Origin: Novosphingobium naphthalenivorans NBRC 102051
GTDB taxonomy: Bacteria; Pseudomonadota; Alphaproteobacteria; Sphingomonadales; Sphingomonadaceae
Direction: 5' to 3'
Assembly (NCBI RefSeq): GCF_001590985.1
Contig: NZ_BCTX01000006.1
Location: forward strand, 1 to 64,000
Length of the DNA: 64,000 bases
The translations under genes were made by a program, and so were the position numbers. The first letter of the stretch is position 1. Every line of letters begins with the position of its first letter. Shown piece after piece: positions 9,674 to 18,278 of this stretch. Below the pieces are notes generated by a model. That model was not told the origin of the DNA and did no database searches. It was given only the letters and a program-made list of their open reading frames with translations.

Positions 9674-10072
9674 TCAATGTGCGTGGGAGCGGCCCGGCAC
9701 CACTGCGGGGCCGGCATCAGGCATCTGATCGGCGCCGCGCGCCGCCCATTGTGCCTTCAGCGCGGGCAGATCGACCTGCATGTCCCACAGGGGCGGATGG
9801 CCCGGAATCGCATATTCGGTTTCCACCTGGGTGCCGCAGCCCGGGCAGCAGAATTCCAGGATGCGAACCCATTCGGGGTCCGGGCTGAACGTGTAGCGAT
9901 AGCGCTCCGGATCGATGATCGGCGGATGGATCTCGCGCGGGTCGCGGTCATGGACCAGCAGCCCTTCCTTGTAATTGCCGTCCGCCGGCGCGATCACATG
10001 ATCGCAGACGCGGCATTCCCATTTGCCGCTGTCGAGATCGATCCGCAGATATTCGGTCATCGGTACTTTCAT
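9674..10072 (-). CDS. apcB: Small zinc-binding carboxylase subunit (ApcB/AcxC-like gamma)
   Basis: This 132-residue protein resembles the gamma subunit of acetone and acetophenone carboxylases. It has two cysteine pairs suited to a zinc ribbon: CRVC near residue 20 and CCPGCG near residue 77. It also has the RDPREIHPPIIDPERYRYTF segment typical of this subunit. It starts three bases after the stop of the upstream HyuA-like gene with a GGGAGAG ribosome binding site. This subunit is the best evidence that the operon is a ketone carboxylase and not a hydantoinase or 5-oxoprolinase. Confidence 0.8.
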   Translation of the reverse strand: MKVPMTEYLRIDLDSGKWECRVCDHVIAPADGNYKEGLLVHDRDPREIHPPIIDPERYRYTFSPDPEWVRILEFCCPGCGTQVETEYAIPGHPPLWDMQVDLPALKAQWAARGADQMPDAGPAVVPGRSHAH

Positions 10073-10075
10073 GGC

Positions 10076-12010
10076 TTACTCTCCCTGATCCAGAATGATG
10101 TCGCCCGCGTCGGACACGACGAAGGTCCAGCCCGCCGGCACACGGCTGGTGAAATAGTCCTCCTCAAGGATTGCCGGTCCCGTTGCCCAGTCGCCCGGTG
10201 CCATCGCCGCGAGGTGATAGACCGGCAGATCGATCCGGCCCTTGCCGGGCACCAGCACGTTGCGGGTTGCGGCCGGCTTGGCTTCCGTCTTGCGCGTAAA
10301 GGCGACATGGCGCGCGTCACCCTGGCGCAGGCTCTTGACGGCGATCAGTTCGAGTTCAACGGTGGTGGCCGAAGCGAGTGATGCGGGAAATTCCGCCATG
10401 TCGCCGATCGGTTCCACCATTTCACCCGTCGGGGTTTCCGCGACCAGCCGCGCCGAAACCGCATAGCTGCCCTCGCCAAAGCCTTCCGCGAACATGTCAC
10501 GGGCCGCCTTCTGCTTCAGCGCCGCGAGGACCGCCTGCATCGCGTCGGTATCATGCTCGTCAAGCTCGACGACATAACGCTGGGAAATGTCGCACGAACC
10601 GATGCCATAGGCGGAGAACACCGCTGCCATCGCCGGAATGGCGACGCGCCCGATGCCCGCCTTTTCGGCAATGCCGCAGGCGCTGAGCGGACCGGCACCG
10701 CCGAATGCCAGCATGACGGTATCCGGCGCGATGCTTGTGAAATGATGCAATTCGGCCGCGACCTTGGCCTCGAAGGCATCGATCATCGCGATGACGGCAG
10801 TGTCCACATCCACCCCGAGCGGATCGGCGATATTGGTGCGCACCGCTGCCTCGGCACGGGCAACGTCCAGTCCCATGCCGCCACCGAAATAGGACGAGGG
10901 ATCGAACAGGCCGGCCAGCAGGCTCGCGTCTGTTATCGTCGCTTCCTTGCCGCCCCGGCCGAAGCAGGCCGGGCCAGGAAGCGCGCCGACACTGTCGGGC
11001 CCGATGGTGATCGCGCCGTCCTTGACACGGAAGATGGAACTGCCGCCGGCGCCCGCGCTCTCGATCTCGCACAGCGGGAAGGAAACGCTGATTCCCTCGA
11101 CATGGCCGCGCCGCATTTCCGCGACCTGCCCCTCGGTGCACTGACCGATATCCGTGGTGGTACCGCCGACATCGATCGAAACCGCATCCCGAAAACCGTA
11201 GAGCCCGGCAAAGGCCTTCACGCCCTCCATGCCGCCGCGGGGCCCCGAACTGTACGTCTTGATCGCGACGGTCTTGGCGACGCGCGAGGCATCGCCGTCA
11301 TTGCGGAAGATCAGCAGCGGATTCTTGGTGCGATAGGCACGCAGGCGGTTTTCGGCATTGTAGAGGAACGCTTCCATGGACGGGTGCAGGAAGGAATTGA
11401 TGAGCGCGGACCAGGCACGGCGGTCGGGATTGGCATCGACGGTCAGGTCGGATGCATAGAGAACCGGCACCGCGCCCAGCAGGTGGCGCGGATACTTGCG
11501 CAGAACGATCGCCTTGATCTTCTCCTCGGCCTTGTGAAAATCAGCGTCGGCGAAGCAGACGACCAGACGGTTCGCACCGATGGTCGCCAGCTTGTTGATC
11601 ACCTTGACGATTTCGACTTCGGCATCGGCGGTGTCGAGCACCGCCGGTTCGATGAAGCCGACGCGGTCGCCGACAAGCGCATCAAAGACTTCGGGGTCGT
11701 GCGCGCGCAGCGCGGCCGGCAAGGCTGCCGCGCCGCTGTTGAGGATCAGACCCAGCTTGGGGCCCTTGCGCTCGCAAATGGCATTGGTGCCTTGCGTCGT
11801 GGAATAGCGGATGAGGTCGACTTCCTCCAGCAGCCGCTTCACGTCGGCGGCGCCGTAGACAACCTCGGATGCCTTTTGCAGACCTTCGAAAAAGCATTTC
11901 GACAGGTCATAGGGTGTGGTGAGAACCTTTGTCTTGGACACCCCCTCGTCCGACATGATGCACACGTCGGTCAGCGTCCCGCCATTATCGATGTTGATTT
12001 GGAATGCCAT
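10076..12010 (-). CDS. apcA: Second HyuA-like carboxylase subunit (ApcA-like), first gene of operon
   Basis: The 644-residue product is a second hydantoinase A-type subunit. It starts INIDNGGTLTDVCIM and repeats the phosphate-binding motif as SIDVGGTTTDIGQC. The first motif has N-G-G in place of the usual I/V-G-G-T-F-T-D, so its nucleotide site may be altered relative to the ApcC-like paralogue. The ATG at 12010 has a strong GAGGAG ribosome binding site; the open frame upstream runs through the promoter region and is not coding. It is preceded by a -24/-12 promoter at 12144-12159. Gene order HyuA, gamma, HyuA, HyuB, epsilon matches the apcABCDE order known from Aromatoleum. Confidence 0.78.
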   Translation of the reverse strand: MAFQINIDNGGTLTDVCIMSDEGVSKTKVLTTPYDLSKCFFEGLQKASEVVYGAADVKRLLEEVDLIRYSTTQGTNAICERKGPKLGLILNSGAAALPAALRAHDPEVFDALVGDRVGFIEPAVLDTADAEVEIVKVINKLATIGANRLVVCFADADFHKAEEKIKAIVLRKYPRHLLGAVPVLYASDLTVDANPDRRAWSALINSFLHPSMEAFLYNAENRLRAYRTKNPLLIFRNDGDASRVAKTVAIKTYSSGPRGGMEGVKAFAGLYGFRDAVSIDVGGTTTDIGQCTEGQVAEMRRGHVEGISVSFPLCEIESAGAGGSSIFRVKDGAITIGPDSVGALPGPACFGRGGKEATITDASLLAGLFDPSSYFGGGMGLDVARAEAAVRTNIADPLGVDVDTAVIAMIDAFEAKVAAELHHFTSIAPDTVMLAFGGAGPLSACGIAEKAGIGRVAIPAMAAVFSAYGIGSCDISQRYVVELDEHDTDAMQAVLAALKQKAARDMFAEGFGEGSYAVSARLVAETPTGEMVEPIGDMAEFPASLASATTVELELIAVKSLRQGDARHVAFTRKTEAKPAATRNVLVPGKGRIDLPVYHLAAMAPGDWATGPAILEEDYFTSRVPAGWTFVVSDAGDIILDQGE

Positions 12011-12143
12011 TATGCATTTCTCCTCTCGTCCTTGTTGCGCAGTCAGTTCTGCCTTGGCGGCACTGTGCCGCGCCGGGCCTCCGGTTTCCGCGCCGGACGA
12101 AGTGAGCGTCCGCGACCGGTCCGGTGATCCTGCGAAGAGGAGA

Positions 12144-12159
12144 AGCAGCTTTGATGCCA
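12144..12159 (-). promoter_or_regulatory. Sigma-54 (-24/-12) promoter of the carboxylase operon
   Basis: Read on the minus strand, TGGCATCAAAGCTGCT places GG and GC exactly 12 bases apart, matching the consensus TGGCAC-N5-TTGCW at most positions. Transcription would begin near 12133, leaving a leader of about 120 bases to the first gene. A sigma-54 activator gene and an rpoN gene are adjacent, and a near-identical element precedes cobW at 15031. Confidence 0.75.
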
Positions 12160-12194
12160 AAAGCGCTTGCTCGTCCAAGAAATCAAACATCCAT

Positions 12195-12220
12195 CTGAAA
12201 TAAAAAGGTAATTATTTCAG
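12195..12220. promoter_or_regulatory. AT-rich palindrome upstream of the carboxylase promoter
   Basis: A perfect inverted repeat with 9-base arms (CTGAAATAA and TTATTTCAG) and an 8-base spacer lies about 36 bases upstream of the -24 element. It could be an operator or a bending site. A similar palindrome with one extra base lies upstream of the outer membrane protein gene at 19231-19257. Confidence 0.5.
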
Positions 12221-12253
12221 AGGTGCGCAAAATGTCCCTGACCGGCATCGTCC

Positions 12254-12283
12254 ACCGTTCGGATTCCGCACGGCGTTCGGACG
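12254..12283 (-). promoter_or_regulatory. Candidate upstream activator site (two CCGAACG repeats)
   Basis: On the minus strand the motif CCGAACG occurs twice with an 18-base period, roughly 100-125 bases upstream of the -24 element, the usual distance for an enhancer-binding activator. The related motif TCGAACGCC occurs twice at the equivalent place before cobW. Binding by the adjacent activator is inference. Confidence 0.45.
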
Positions 12284-12652
12284 CTTCCGTCCTGCCCGGC
12301 GGATTGAACACTTGAGCAGTCGGGATTTCGGGCAGCAGCAGCCATTCCCACCGCCATGGGCGTCGCGACGATGCGGCCAGCTCTCTCGCCAATCCGGTGG
12401 ATGCGCATCGCGTCCCGCGAATGGAGGAACGAGCTGGGCGCGTGCAGACGAAGAGCCGAGCCAAGCCGGTCACGCCTACTGCTCCACAACCCGGCATATG
12501 GGCTGTTCTACGCCGGCAATGCTCGATCACAGCAAGGGGGAATGACGGCTTTCATCGGCGCCTGCCGGGAGGTCCCCGGATCAGGCCGATCCGTCACCGA
12601 CAGAAAATCACTCCGCCTTCCGACGTAACGACAAGGCGAAGCAGGTCTCCGG
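12284..12652. other. Intergenic region, no gene seen
   Basis: Between the upstream activator repeats and the stop of the activator gene I see no convincing coding frame, tRNA or terminator. Short open frames here lack ribosome binding sites and family similarity. Confidence 0.5.
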
Positions 12653-14656
12653 CTATCCGCGCACCCGCGCGATCTCATTCTTGAGGTCGAGCCGCTCAAG
12701 CCTCGCATAGAGCGTGCTCTTGGCAATCCCCAGATCCCGCGCGGCCGTGGTCAGGTTGCCGCCATGACGGCGGACCGCAGTCAGGATCGTGTCGCGCTCG
12801 GCATGCTCCAGCGGACTGAAGGCAACGCTACCGGACCCGTCCGAAACCAGTGATGCCAGCGGCGCGAGGCAGGTCAGGTCTGGCGGCAGGTCGGCCAGAT
12901 TCAGCCGCACGCCATCGCTTTCGAGCAGTGCAGCTTCCAGCACGTTGCGCAATTCGCGAATGTTGCCCGGCCAGTTGTGGCTGCGCAATATCGCCAGCAC
13001 GTCCGCACCGATTTCCGGCACCGGACATTCATAACGCACGGCGATCCGATCGAGGAGGCTGCGCGCCAGCGCCGGAATGTCCAGCGCCCGGTCGCGCAGC
13101 GACGGCAGTTCCAGCGTCGTCACCGCGATCCGGTAGAAGAGATCCGCCCGAAACCGGCCCTCCTGCACTTCCGCTTTCAGGTTGCGGTTGGTCGCCGCGA
13201 TGAGCCGCAGCGCGACCTTGCGTGGCTGGTTCTCGCCGATCCGGTACACTTCGCCTGTTTCCAGCACGCGCAGCAGATGCGGCTGCAGGTCCAGCGGCAT
13301 CTCGCCGATCTCATCCAGAAACAGCGTGCCGCCGTTTGCGGCCTCGATCTTGCCGACCATCCCGCCGCGCCGGGCACCGGTGAACGCGCCTTCGGCATAG
13401 CCGAACAATTCGCTGGTCAGCAGCTCGCGCGAGAAGCCGCCGCAGTTGATCGCAACGAACGGGCGCGCACCACGCGGCCCCGCCTCGTGCAGCGCCTGCG
13501 CGAAGACATCCTTGCCGACCCCGGTTTCGCCCAGCAGCAGCACGGGAGCCGGGCTTCGCGCCAGCAGGCGGGCGCGGCGAACCGCTTCGCGATAAGCAGG
13601 CGCTTCTCCAACGAAACGATCGAAGGGATCGGCCGCATCCGGCGTAACGGCGCGCGGCACGCTGTGCAGCGCGGCGCGGCGCACGGCGGCATTGCGATCC
13701 GGCAGGACCAGCACCGCGCCAAGCGCCTCGCCATCGATCTTGACGGGTTCGATCCAATCGCGATCGATCCAGTCCGGCACGTTCTCGGGGACGATCCGTC
13801 CCTTCTTCCATGGCAGGATCAGGTCACGGATCCGGGCGCCGTCATGAGCGCGCTCCTTGGCCATTTCGGTCATCACTGTCGCGGCCCGGTCATTGGCGCG
13901 AATGGCACGCCCCGAACGGTCGAAGATAATGACGCCGTCGCGATCGGCCGTATTCAGCCTTTCCAGGCAATGGTCGAGCAATTGGTAGCGCAGCTTCGTC
14001 TCGCGCTGGGCGAGCCGGTTCTCGATGCGCCCGGCAGCGGTGATGGCCAGCGCCAGGCTGTGGCGGCTGTAGCTGTCATTCAAACCGGATATGTCGATGG
14101 CGCCCAGAATCGCACCGCAGGCCGGGTCACGGATTACCGTTGCCGAACAGGACCAGCGCTTGATTTCCGAACAATAATGTTCGGCAGAATGAATCTGGAT
14201 GGGCTGGCCGATTTCAAGCGCCGTGCCGATCGCATTGGTTCCGCAGGCCAGTTCGCTCCAGTTTGCCCCTGCCCGCAGGTGAATCTGCTCTGCGGGATCC
14301 TGCAGCATATGGTCACCCTCGACCCGCAGCACGACGCCGGACGCATCGGTCAGGACCATCACGGTCCGCGTCTCGAACAGAAAATCGCGGGCCGACGCCA
14401 TGATCTTGGCACTGGCCGTCATCAGTTCTTCATTGCCGGCAAGCAGGTCGTGCAGGGCATCGCCATCGGCATGCTGCGGAGCGCAACCGCGGCGCGGATC
14501 GACTTCGCCATGGCAGCGTTTCCAGGAATCATCGATCAGCCGGCGCAGCGCGTCCGTACCGGGATCCTGACCGGCCATGAACCGTTCCCAGGACGACATG
14601 ATCTGGCAGTCGTTCTCGGGATAGGAGAATCTCTGCCGCAGAGTGCTATAAGGCAT
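12653..14656 (-). CDS. Sigma-54-dependent activator, AcoR/AcxR type
   Basis: This 667-residue enhancer-binding protein has an N-terminal GAF-type sensor region (about residues 80-220), a PAS-like segment ([17 protein letters not shown]), a central AAA+ domain with Walker A GETGVGKD, an intact GAFTGA loop for contacting sigma-54 and Walker B FLDEIGE, and a C-terminal Fis-type helix-turn-helix ([23 protein letters not shown]). The architecture is that of AcoR and of the acetone carboxylase regulators. There is no receiver domain, so the GAF region probably senses a small molecule such as the ketone. The start at 14656 has a GAGAGGAAG ribosome binding site. It lies upstream of the carboxylase operon on the same strand and likely activates it and cobW-rpoN. 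Confidence 0.9.
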   Translation of the reverse strand: MPYSTLRQRFSYPENDCQIMSSWERFMAGQDPGTDALRRLIDDSWKRCHGEVDPRRGCAPQHADGDALHDLLAGNEELMTASAKIMASARDFLFETRTVMVLTDASGVVLRVEGDHMLQDPAEQIHLRAGANWSELACGTNAIGTALEIGQPIQIHSAEHYCSEIKRWSCSATVIRDPACGAILGAIDISGLNDSYSRHSLALAITAAGRIENRLAQRETKLRYQLLDHCLERLNTADRDGVIIFDRSGRAIRANDRAATVMTEMAKERAHDGARIRDLILPWKKGRIVPENVPDWIDRDWIEPVKIDGEALGAVLVLPDRNAAVRRAALHSVPRAVTPDAADPFDRFVGEAPAYREAVRRARLLARSPAPVLLLGETGVGKDVFAQALHEAGPRGARPFVAINCGGFSRELLTSELFGYAEGAFTGARRGGMVGKIEAANGGTLFLDEIGEMPLDLQPHLLRVLETGEVYRIGENQPRKVALRLIAATNRNLKAEVQEGRFRADLFYRIAVTTLELPSLRDRALDIPALARSLLDRIAVRYECPVPEIGADVLAILRSHNWPGNIRELRNVLEAALLESDGVRLNLADLPPDLTCLAPLASLVSDGSGSVAFSPLEHAERDTILTAVRRHGGNLTTAARDLGIAKSTLYARLERLDLKNEIARVRG

Positions 14657-14872
14657 AGCTGTACTTCCTCTCCGTCAGGGGAGCGCAGCGAGGTCTACAC
14701 CATAAGCAGCCGGTCGATCCGTTCAGGCAGTCTTGTACCGGCTACGCGCCACCCATCTTCCGGATAAAGTATCAGCGCGCCAAAAAATCGCGAGTCCCTA
14801 TCGCCCCGGAAGTCGCGCAAAATTGCCAAAATCGACGTTCCAGCCGGACAGGAGCGGCCTTGCGTACGATTT

Positions 14873-14903
14873 TCGAACGCCCAGCGGCCCGTTCTCGAAC
14901 GCC
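14873..14903 (+). promoter_or_regulatory. Candidate upstream activator site before cobW (two TCGAACGCC repeats)
   Basis: TCGAACGCC occurs exactly twice with a 22-base period, about 130-160 bases upstream of the -24 element of cobW. The second copy is part of a palindrome, CGTTC-TC-GAACG. The same core (CCGAACG) is repeated before the carboxylase operon in the same orientation relative to its promoter. Confidence 0.5.
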
Positions 14904-15030
14904 TGACGCCCCGGACCAGGCGGGCCGGCCTCGCAACGGGCATGGCCACAGTCAGATCGATGCCCCCGCATGCCGCAGAAAAGCGTCACTTCCCGGGCCG
15001 GATGCCCCAGGAACCGGACGCGATCCCGTT

Positions 15031-15046
15031 TGGCAAGAAACCTGCT
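15031..15046 (+). promoter_or_regulatory. Sigma-54 (-24/-12) promoter of cobW-rpoN
   Basis: TGGCAAGAAACCTGCT has GG and GC 12 bases apart and shares most positions with the carboxylase-operon promoter. It sits 34 bases upstream of the cobW start, so the leader is short. If real, rpoN downstream would be transcribed by its own product, giving positive feedback. Confidence 0.75.
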
Positions 15047-15080
15047 TCTCCTGTTTCATAATCAGGAGAGGAAGAAATCG

Positions 15081-16352
15081 ATGGAAACACCGAACAGACC
15101 ACCGAACAGACTGCGGCCAAGCCAGAATTGTTCCGAAGCGGGAACGAACCGGATCCCCGTCAGCATCCTGACCGGCTTTCTCGGTGCCGGCAAAACAACG
15201 CTGCTCAACGCCCTCGTCTCCCTCCCCGATTCGGACGGAACCGCCGTGTTCATCAACGAGCTTGGCGCTGTCGGCATCGACCACCATCTGGTCGAGAAGA
15301 TCGACGACGCCCTTGTCATTCTCGATTCCGGCTGCCTGTGCTGCACGGTCCAGGGGGACCTGATGCAGGCCCTGATGCGTCTGCACGATCGGATCGCACG
15401 CCGGGAGATCAAACCTGTCCGCCGCGTCCTGATCGAGACCACCGGCATGGCCGATCCGGCCCCGGTAGTGCGCGCATTGACCGAAGACCGCCTGGTATCC
15501 GCCCGCTTTCGCTGCGACGGCCTGCTGACCGTCGTCGATACCGAGCGCGCACGAACGCAGCTGGCACATCATCGCGAGGCGATGGTCCAGGTGGCCATGG
15601 CGGACCGGCTGATCCTGTCCAAATGCGATCTTGCCGGACGGGCCGAACGCGCCGCGCTGGAACGCGATCTGGCGGCGATCAATCCCTCCGCGCCGCGCAT
15701 CGAGGCGCGCCGGGGCAATGTGTCCTGGGACGCGCTGTTCGGAGCAGGCGTCTATGCTGCGGAAACAGGCACGCCGAACTGGACACGCTGGTTGCAGGCG
15801 GCACCACCGGCCAGCACACGTACCGGTGACGAGCCCCATGGCCATGAGCATCATCACGCGCACCCGTCGCCGCATGGCAGCCGCATCCGCAGCTTCGTCG
15901 TCACGCTTGACCCCGCGCCGGGCTGGCGCGGCCTGACGGTCGTGCTGGGCGACATATTGACCGACTGGTCCGGCCGGCTGCTGCGGGTCAAGGGACTGGT
16001 CGATGTGGCGGGGCTGCCCGGTCCGGTGGTCGTGCAATGCGTCGATGCGACAGCCTACAGCCCGGTCAACCTGCCGGAATGGCCGCGGGACGGCGCGCTC
16101 GCCGATCAGCACGGCCGCCTGGTCTTCATCGGCGAGGGTCTGACGGATGCCGACGAGACGGCGATCCGCGACCGGCTCGCCGCCTGCCCGGGGGATCGCG
16201 AAGCGTTGCGCCGGGCCGCCGCCCGTCTTGGCATGCCAACGCGCAACTGGCTTTCGGAACGCATGCCACTGGCTCCGGCACCCGGCCTTCAATCGCCGGC
16301 TTTCCTGATCCAGCCGCGCTACTTGCGCGACGCACGGGCACAGGCGGGCTGA
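15081..16352 (+). CDS. CobW-family G3E GTPase metal chaperone
   Basis: The 423-residue product has the G3E GTPase layout: Walker A GFLGAGKTTLL near residue 32, the metal-binding CLCC motif in SGCLCCTV, the ETTGMADPAPV switch and a C-terminal CobW domain. A histidine-rich stretch (HGHEHHHAHPSPHG) near residue 255 is typical of metal-delivering members. The ATG at 15081 has an AGGAGAGG ribosome binding site and a sigma-54 promoter just upstream. Acetone carboxylase needs manganese and acetophenone carboxylase contains zinc, so a role in loading metal into the neighbouring carboxylase is a reasonable inference. The metal cannot be read from sequence. Confidence 0.85.
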   Translation: METPNRPPNRLRPSQNCSEAGTNRIPVSILTGFLGAGKTTLLNALVSLPDSDGTAVFINELGAVGIDHHLVEKIDDALVILDSGCLCCTVQGDLMQALMRLHDRIARREIKPVRRVLIETTGMADPAPVVRALTEDRLVSARFRCDGLLTVVDTERARTQLAHHREAMVQVAMADRLILSKCDLAGRAERAALERDLAAINPSAPRIEARRGNVSWDALFGAGVYAAETGTPNWTRWLQAAPPASTRTGDEPHGHEHHHAHPSPHGSRIRSFVVTLDPAPGWRGLTVVLGDILTDWSGRLLRVKGLVDVAGLPGPVVVQCVDATAYSPVNLPEWPRDGALADQHGRLVFIGEGLTDADETAIRDRLAACPGDREALRRAAARLGMPTRNWLSERMPLAPAPGLQSPAFLIQPRYLRDARAQAG

Positions 16353-16391
16353 GTCCATGCCCGCTTTCGCTGACGTCGGCGCCTGACCGCC

Positions 16392-17681
16392 ATGGTCAGC
16401 CAACGCCTCCATCAGGCGCCAGTCCAGCGCGTCACGCAGCTGATGACTCGCGCCATCGCCATGCTGCCCATGGACAATGCCGCGCTGGCAGGATTGCTGG
16501 TCGAGGAAGCCGCAGACAATCCCTGTCTGAAAGTCGAGCTGCCGTTGCCCCGGCCGGACCCACCGGCCTTTCGACGCTTTTCGCACCGCCCGAACACGGC
16601 CGCCGCCACCCCGATCGAGGACCTTCCGGACCAGGCGGACGGGCTCTATGCCCATGTCATGGGCCAGATCGGCCTGATGATCCGCGATCCGGCCGAAATG
16701 CCGGTCGCCATGGTACTGATAGAGGCGCTGGAGCCAAGTGGCTGGCTCGGCATCGACCTCTCCGAGGCGGCCGGACAGGCGGGCTGTTCGCTGGCCATCG
16801 CCCAGCGCACGCTTGCACATCTGCAACAGATGGAGCCGACAGGCCTGTTTGCGCGCTCACTCGCCGAATGCCTTGCACTGCAGCTGGCGGACGCGGGCGC
16901 GCTGAGCGTCCCCATGCAACGGCTGCTGGAACATCTGCCAGCTCTGGCACGCGGCGAATTGCCGTTTCTCATGACCCATTGCGATGTCGACGCGGCCCAG
17001 TTGGGAGCGATGGTGGCTCGATTGCGCCGGCTGGATCCCAAGCCGGGCGCGCATTTCGACAGCGCTCCGGACCTGCGCCGCGCCCCCGACCTGATCGCGG
17101 CGCGCGATACAGACGGACGCTGGCATGTCGAACTCAACGACGCGACCGCGCCCGGGATTTCCGTGGATGCCCTGGCAAGGCCAGATCACCCGGCCGCGCT
17201 GGCCACTGCGCGCTGGCTGCGGCGAACCGTGTCCCGGCGCAATCGCCTGATGCTGGAAGTGACATCACATGTGCTGACCGTCCAGCACGCCTTTCTGGAC
17301 CATGGTCCCGCTGCACTGGTGCCGCTGACTTGCGCAGAGGTCGGCGCTGCGCTCGGCTATCACGAAACGACGATCGGCCGGATCCGGACCGGGTTGCTGA
17401 TCCAGACGCCACGCGCGGTTCTGCCTCTGCATGCCTTTTTCGGCCGGGGCGGCGTTCGCAACAGCGCGGGCGGGCGCGTCCCCCGCGCAGCCCTGACCCA
17501 GATGATCGCCGCTTTGATCGCAGAAGCCGCTGACGGAGCTGCGTTGACCGACAGCGCCATTGCCGAAGCACTGGCGCGCCGCGGCATTCGTGTTGCCCGG
17601 CGGACCGTTGCCAATCACCGCCGCCAGGCGGGCTTTCCCGCTGCGGCCCGCCGCACCGGAAAGCAAGAACAACACAAGTGA
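16392..17681 (+). CDS. rpoN: Divergent RNA polymerase sigma-54 factor (RpoN)
   Basis: This 429-residue protein is a shortened sigma-54. The N-terminal region has the activator-interaction pattern (MLPMDNAALAGLLVEEAADNPCLKVE), the middle the core-binding region, and the C terminus the helix-turn-helix (GYHETTIGRIRTGLLIQTPRAVLPLHAFF) and the RpoN box ARRTVANHRRQ in place of the canonical ARRTVAKYRE. It starts 40 bases after cobW and is probably cotranscribed. The changed box and helix-turn-helix, together with its position, suggest a paralogue dedicated to the carboxylase regulon; whether the genome has another rpoN cannot be seen here. Confidence 0.88.
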   Translation: MVSQRLHQAPVQRVTQLMTRAIAMLPMDNAALAGLLVEEAADNPCLKVELPLPRPDPPAFRRFSHRPNTAAATPIEDLPDQADGLYAHVMGQIGLMIRDPAEMPVAMVLIEALEPSGWLGIDLSEAAGQAGCSLAIAQRTLAHLQQMEPTGLFARSLAECLALQLADAGALSVPMQRLLEHLPALARGELPFLMTHCDVDAAQLGAMVARLRRLDPKPGAHFDSAPDLRRAPDLIAARDTDGRWHVELNDATAPGISVDALARPDHPAALATARWLRRTVSRRNRLMLEVTSHVLTVQHAFLDHGPAALVPLTCAEVGAALGYHETTIGRIRTGLLIQTPRAVLPLHAFFGRGGVRNSAGGRVPRAALTQMIAALIAEAADGAALTDSAIAEALARRGIRVARRTVANHRRQAGFPAAARRTGKQEQHK

Positions 17682-17813
17682 ACCTGCCCGTCGCGGCAAA
17701 GTGCATGCAACGCCACATGACGCGCTGGCGGAACGGATGCGCGCCGGAGGCAGCGATGCCGCCCGCCCCGCCACGGAATGCACGGCATGAGCAAGCGGAT
17801 CAGGCCGCTCGCC

Positions 17814-18098
17814 CTACCCCAGGGTCAGCGCGTCCCGGCTCCGTGCCATGCCGTAATGCAGCGCCATGACCCGCAGGCAGGACGAGAAATTGGTGAGATC
17901 GGCATCAGCGCGGCGCATTTCATCATGCAACACCGTCACCAGCCGTCCCAGGCTCTTGCCCTCTGCCTGCGCCATCTGTTCCAGGACATTCCAGAACCCC
18001 TTTTCCAGCCGGACCGAGGTGGAATGTCCGTTGATACGCAGCTTGCGCGTGGCAGTGCTGTAACTTTCCGGCGACGAAAAACTGAACAGACGGCACAT
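17814..18098 (-). CDS. Ribbon-helix-helix domain protein
   Basis: This 94-residue protein contains a ribbon-helix-helix DNA-binding pattern (TRKLRINGHSTSVRLEKGFWNVLEQMAQAEGKSLGRLVTVL) typical of the RHH_4 family. I start it at the ATG at 18098, which has a GGGAGAAG ribosome binding site; the slightly longer start gives no added similarity. It lies downstream of the outer membrane protein gene on the same strand, and convergent with rpoN. It may bind one of the AT-rich palindromes near this cluster, but nothing shows this directly. Confidence 0.75.
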   Translation of the reverse strand: MCRLFSFSSPESYSTATRKLRINGHSTSVRLEKGFWNVLEQMAQAEGKSLGRLVTVLHDEMRRADADLTNFSSCLRVMALHYGMARSRDALTLG

Positions 18099-18278
18099 CG
18101 ATCTTCTCCCTTCCACCCGTCATCGGAATTGTGACGCTTATGGCGGCCGGTGGTCGCGACCGGCCCGGGAACGACAAAAGCAAGGGACGTGCCATTATTT
18201 CCGATCATCGAGACGCACCAACGCCCGCCCCGGCTCCGCCGGGACGGGCACATGGCCGCGCGCCCGCTCGACGAACGG

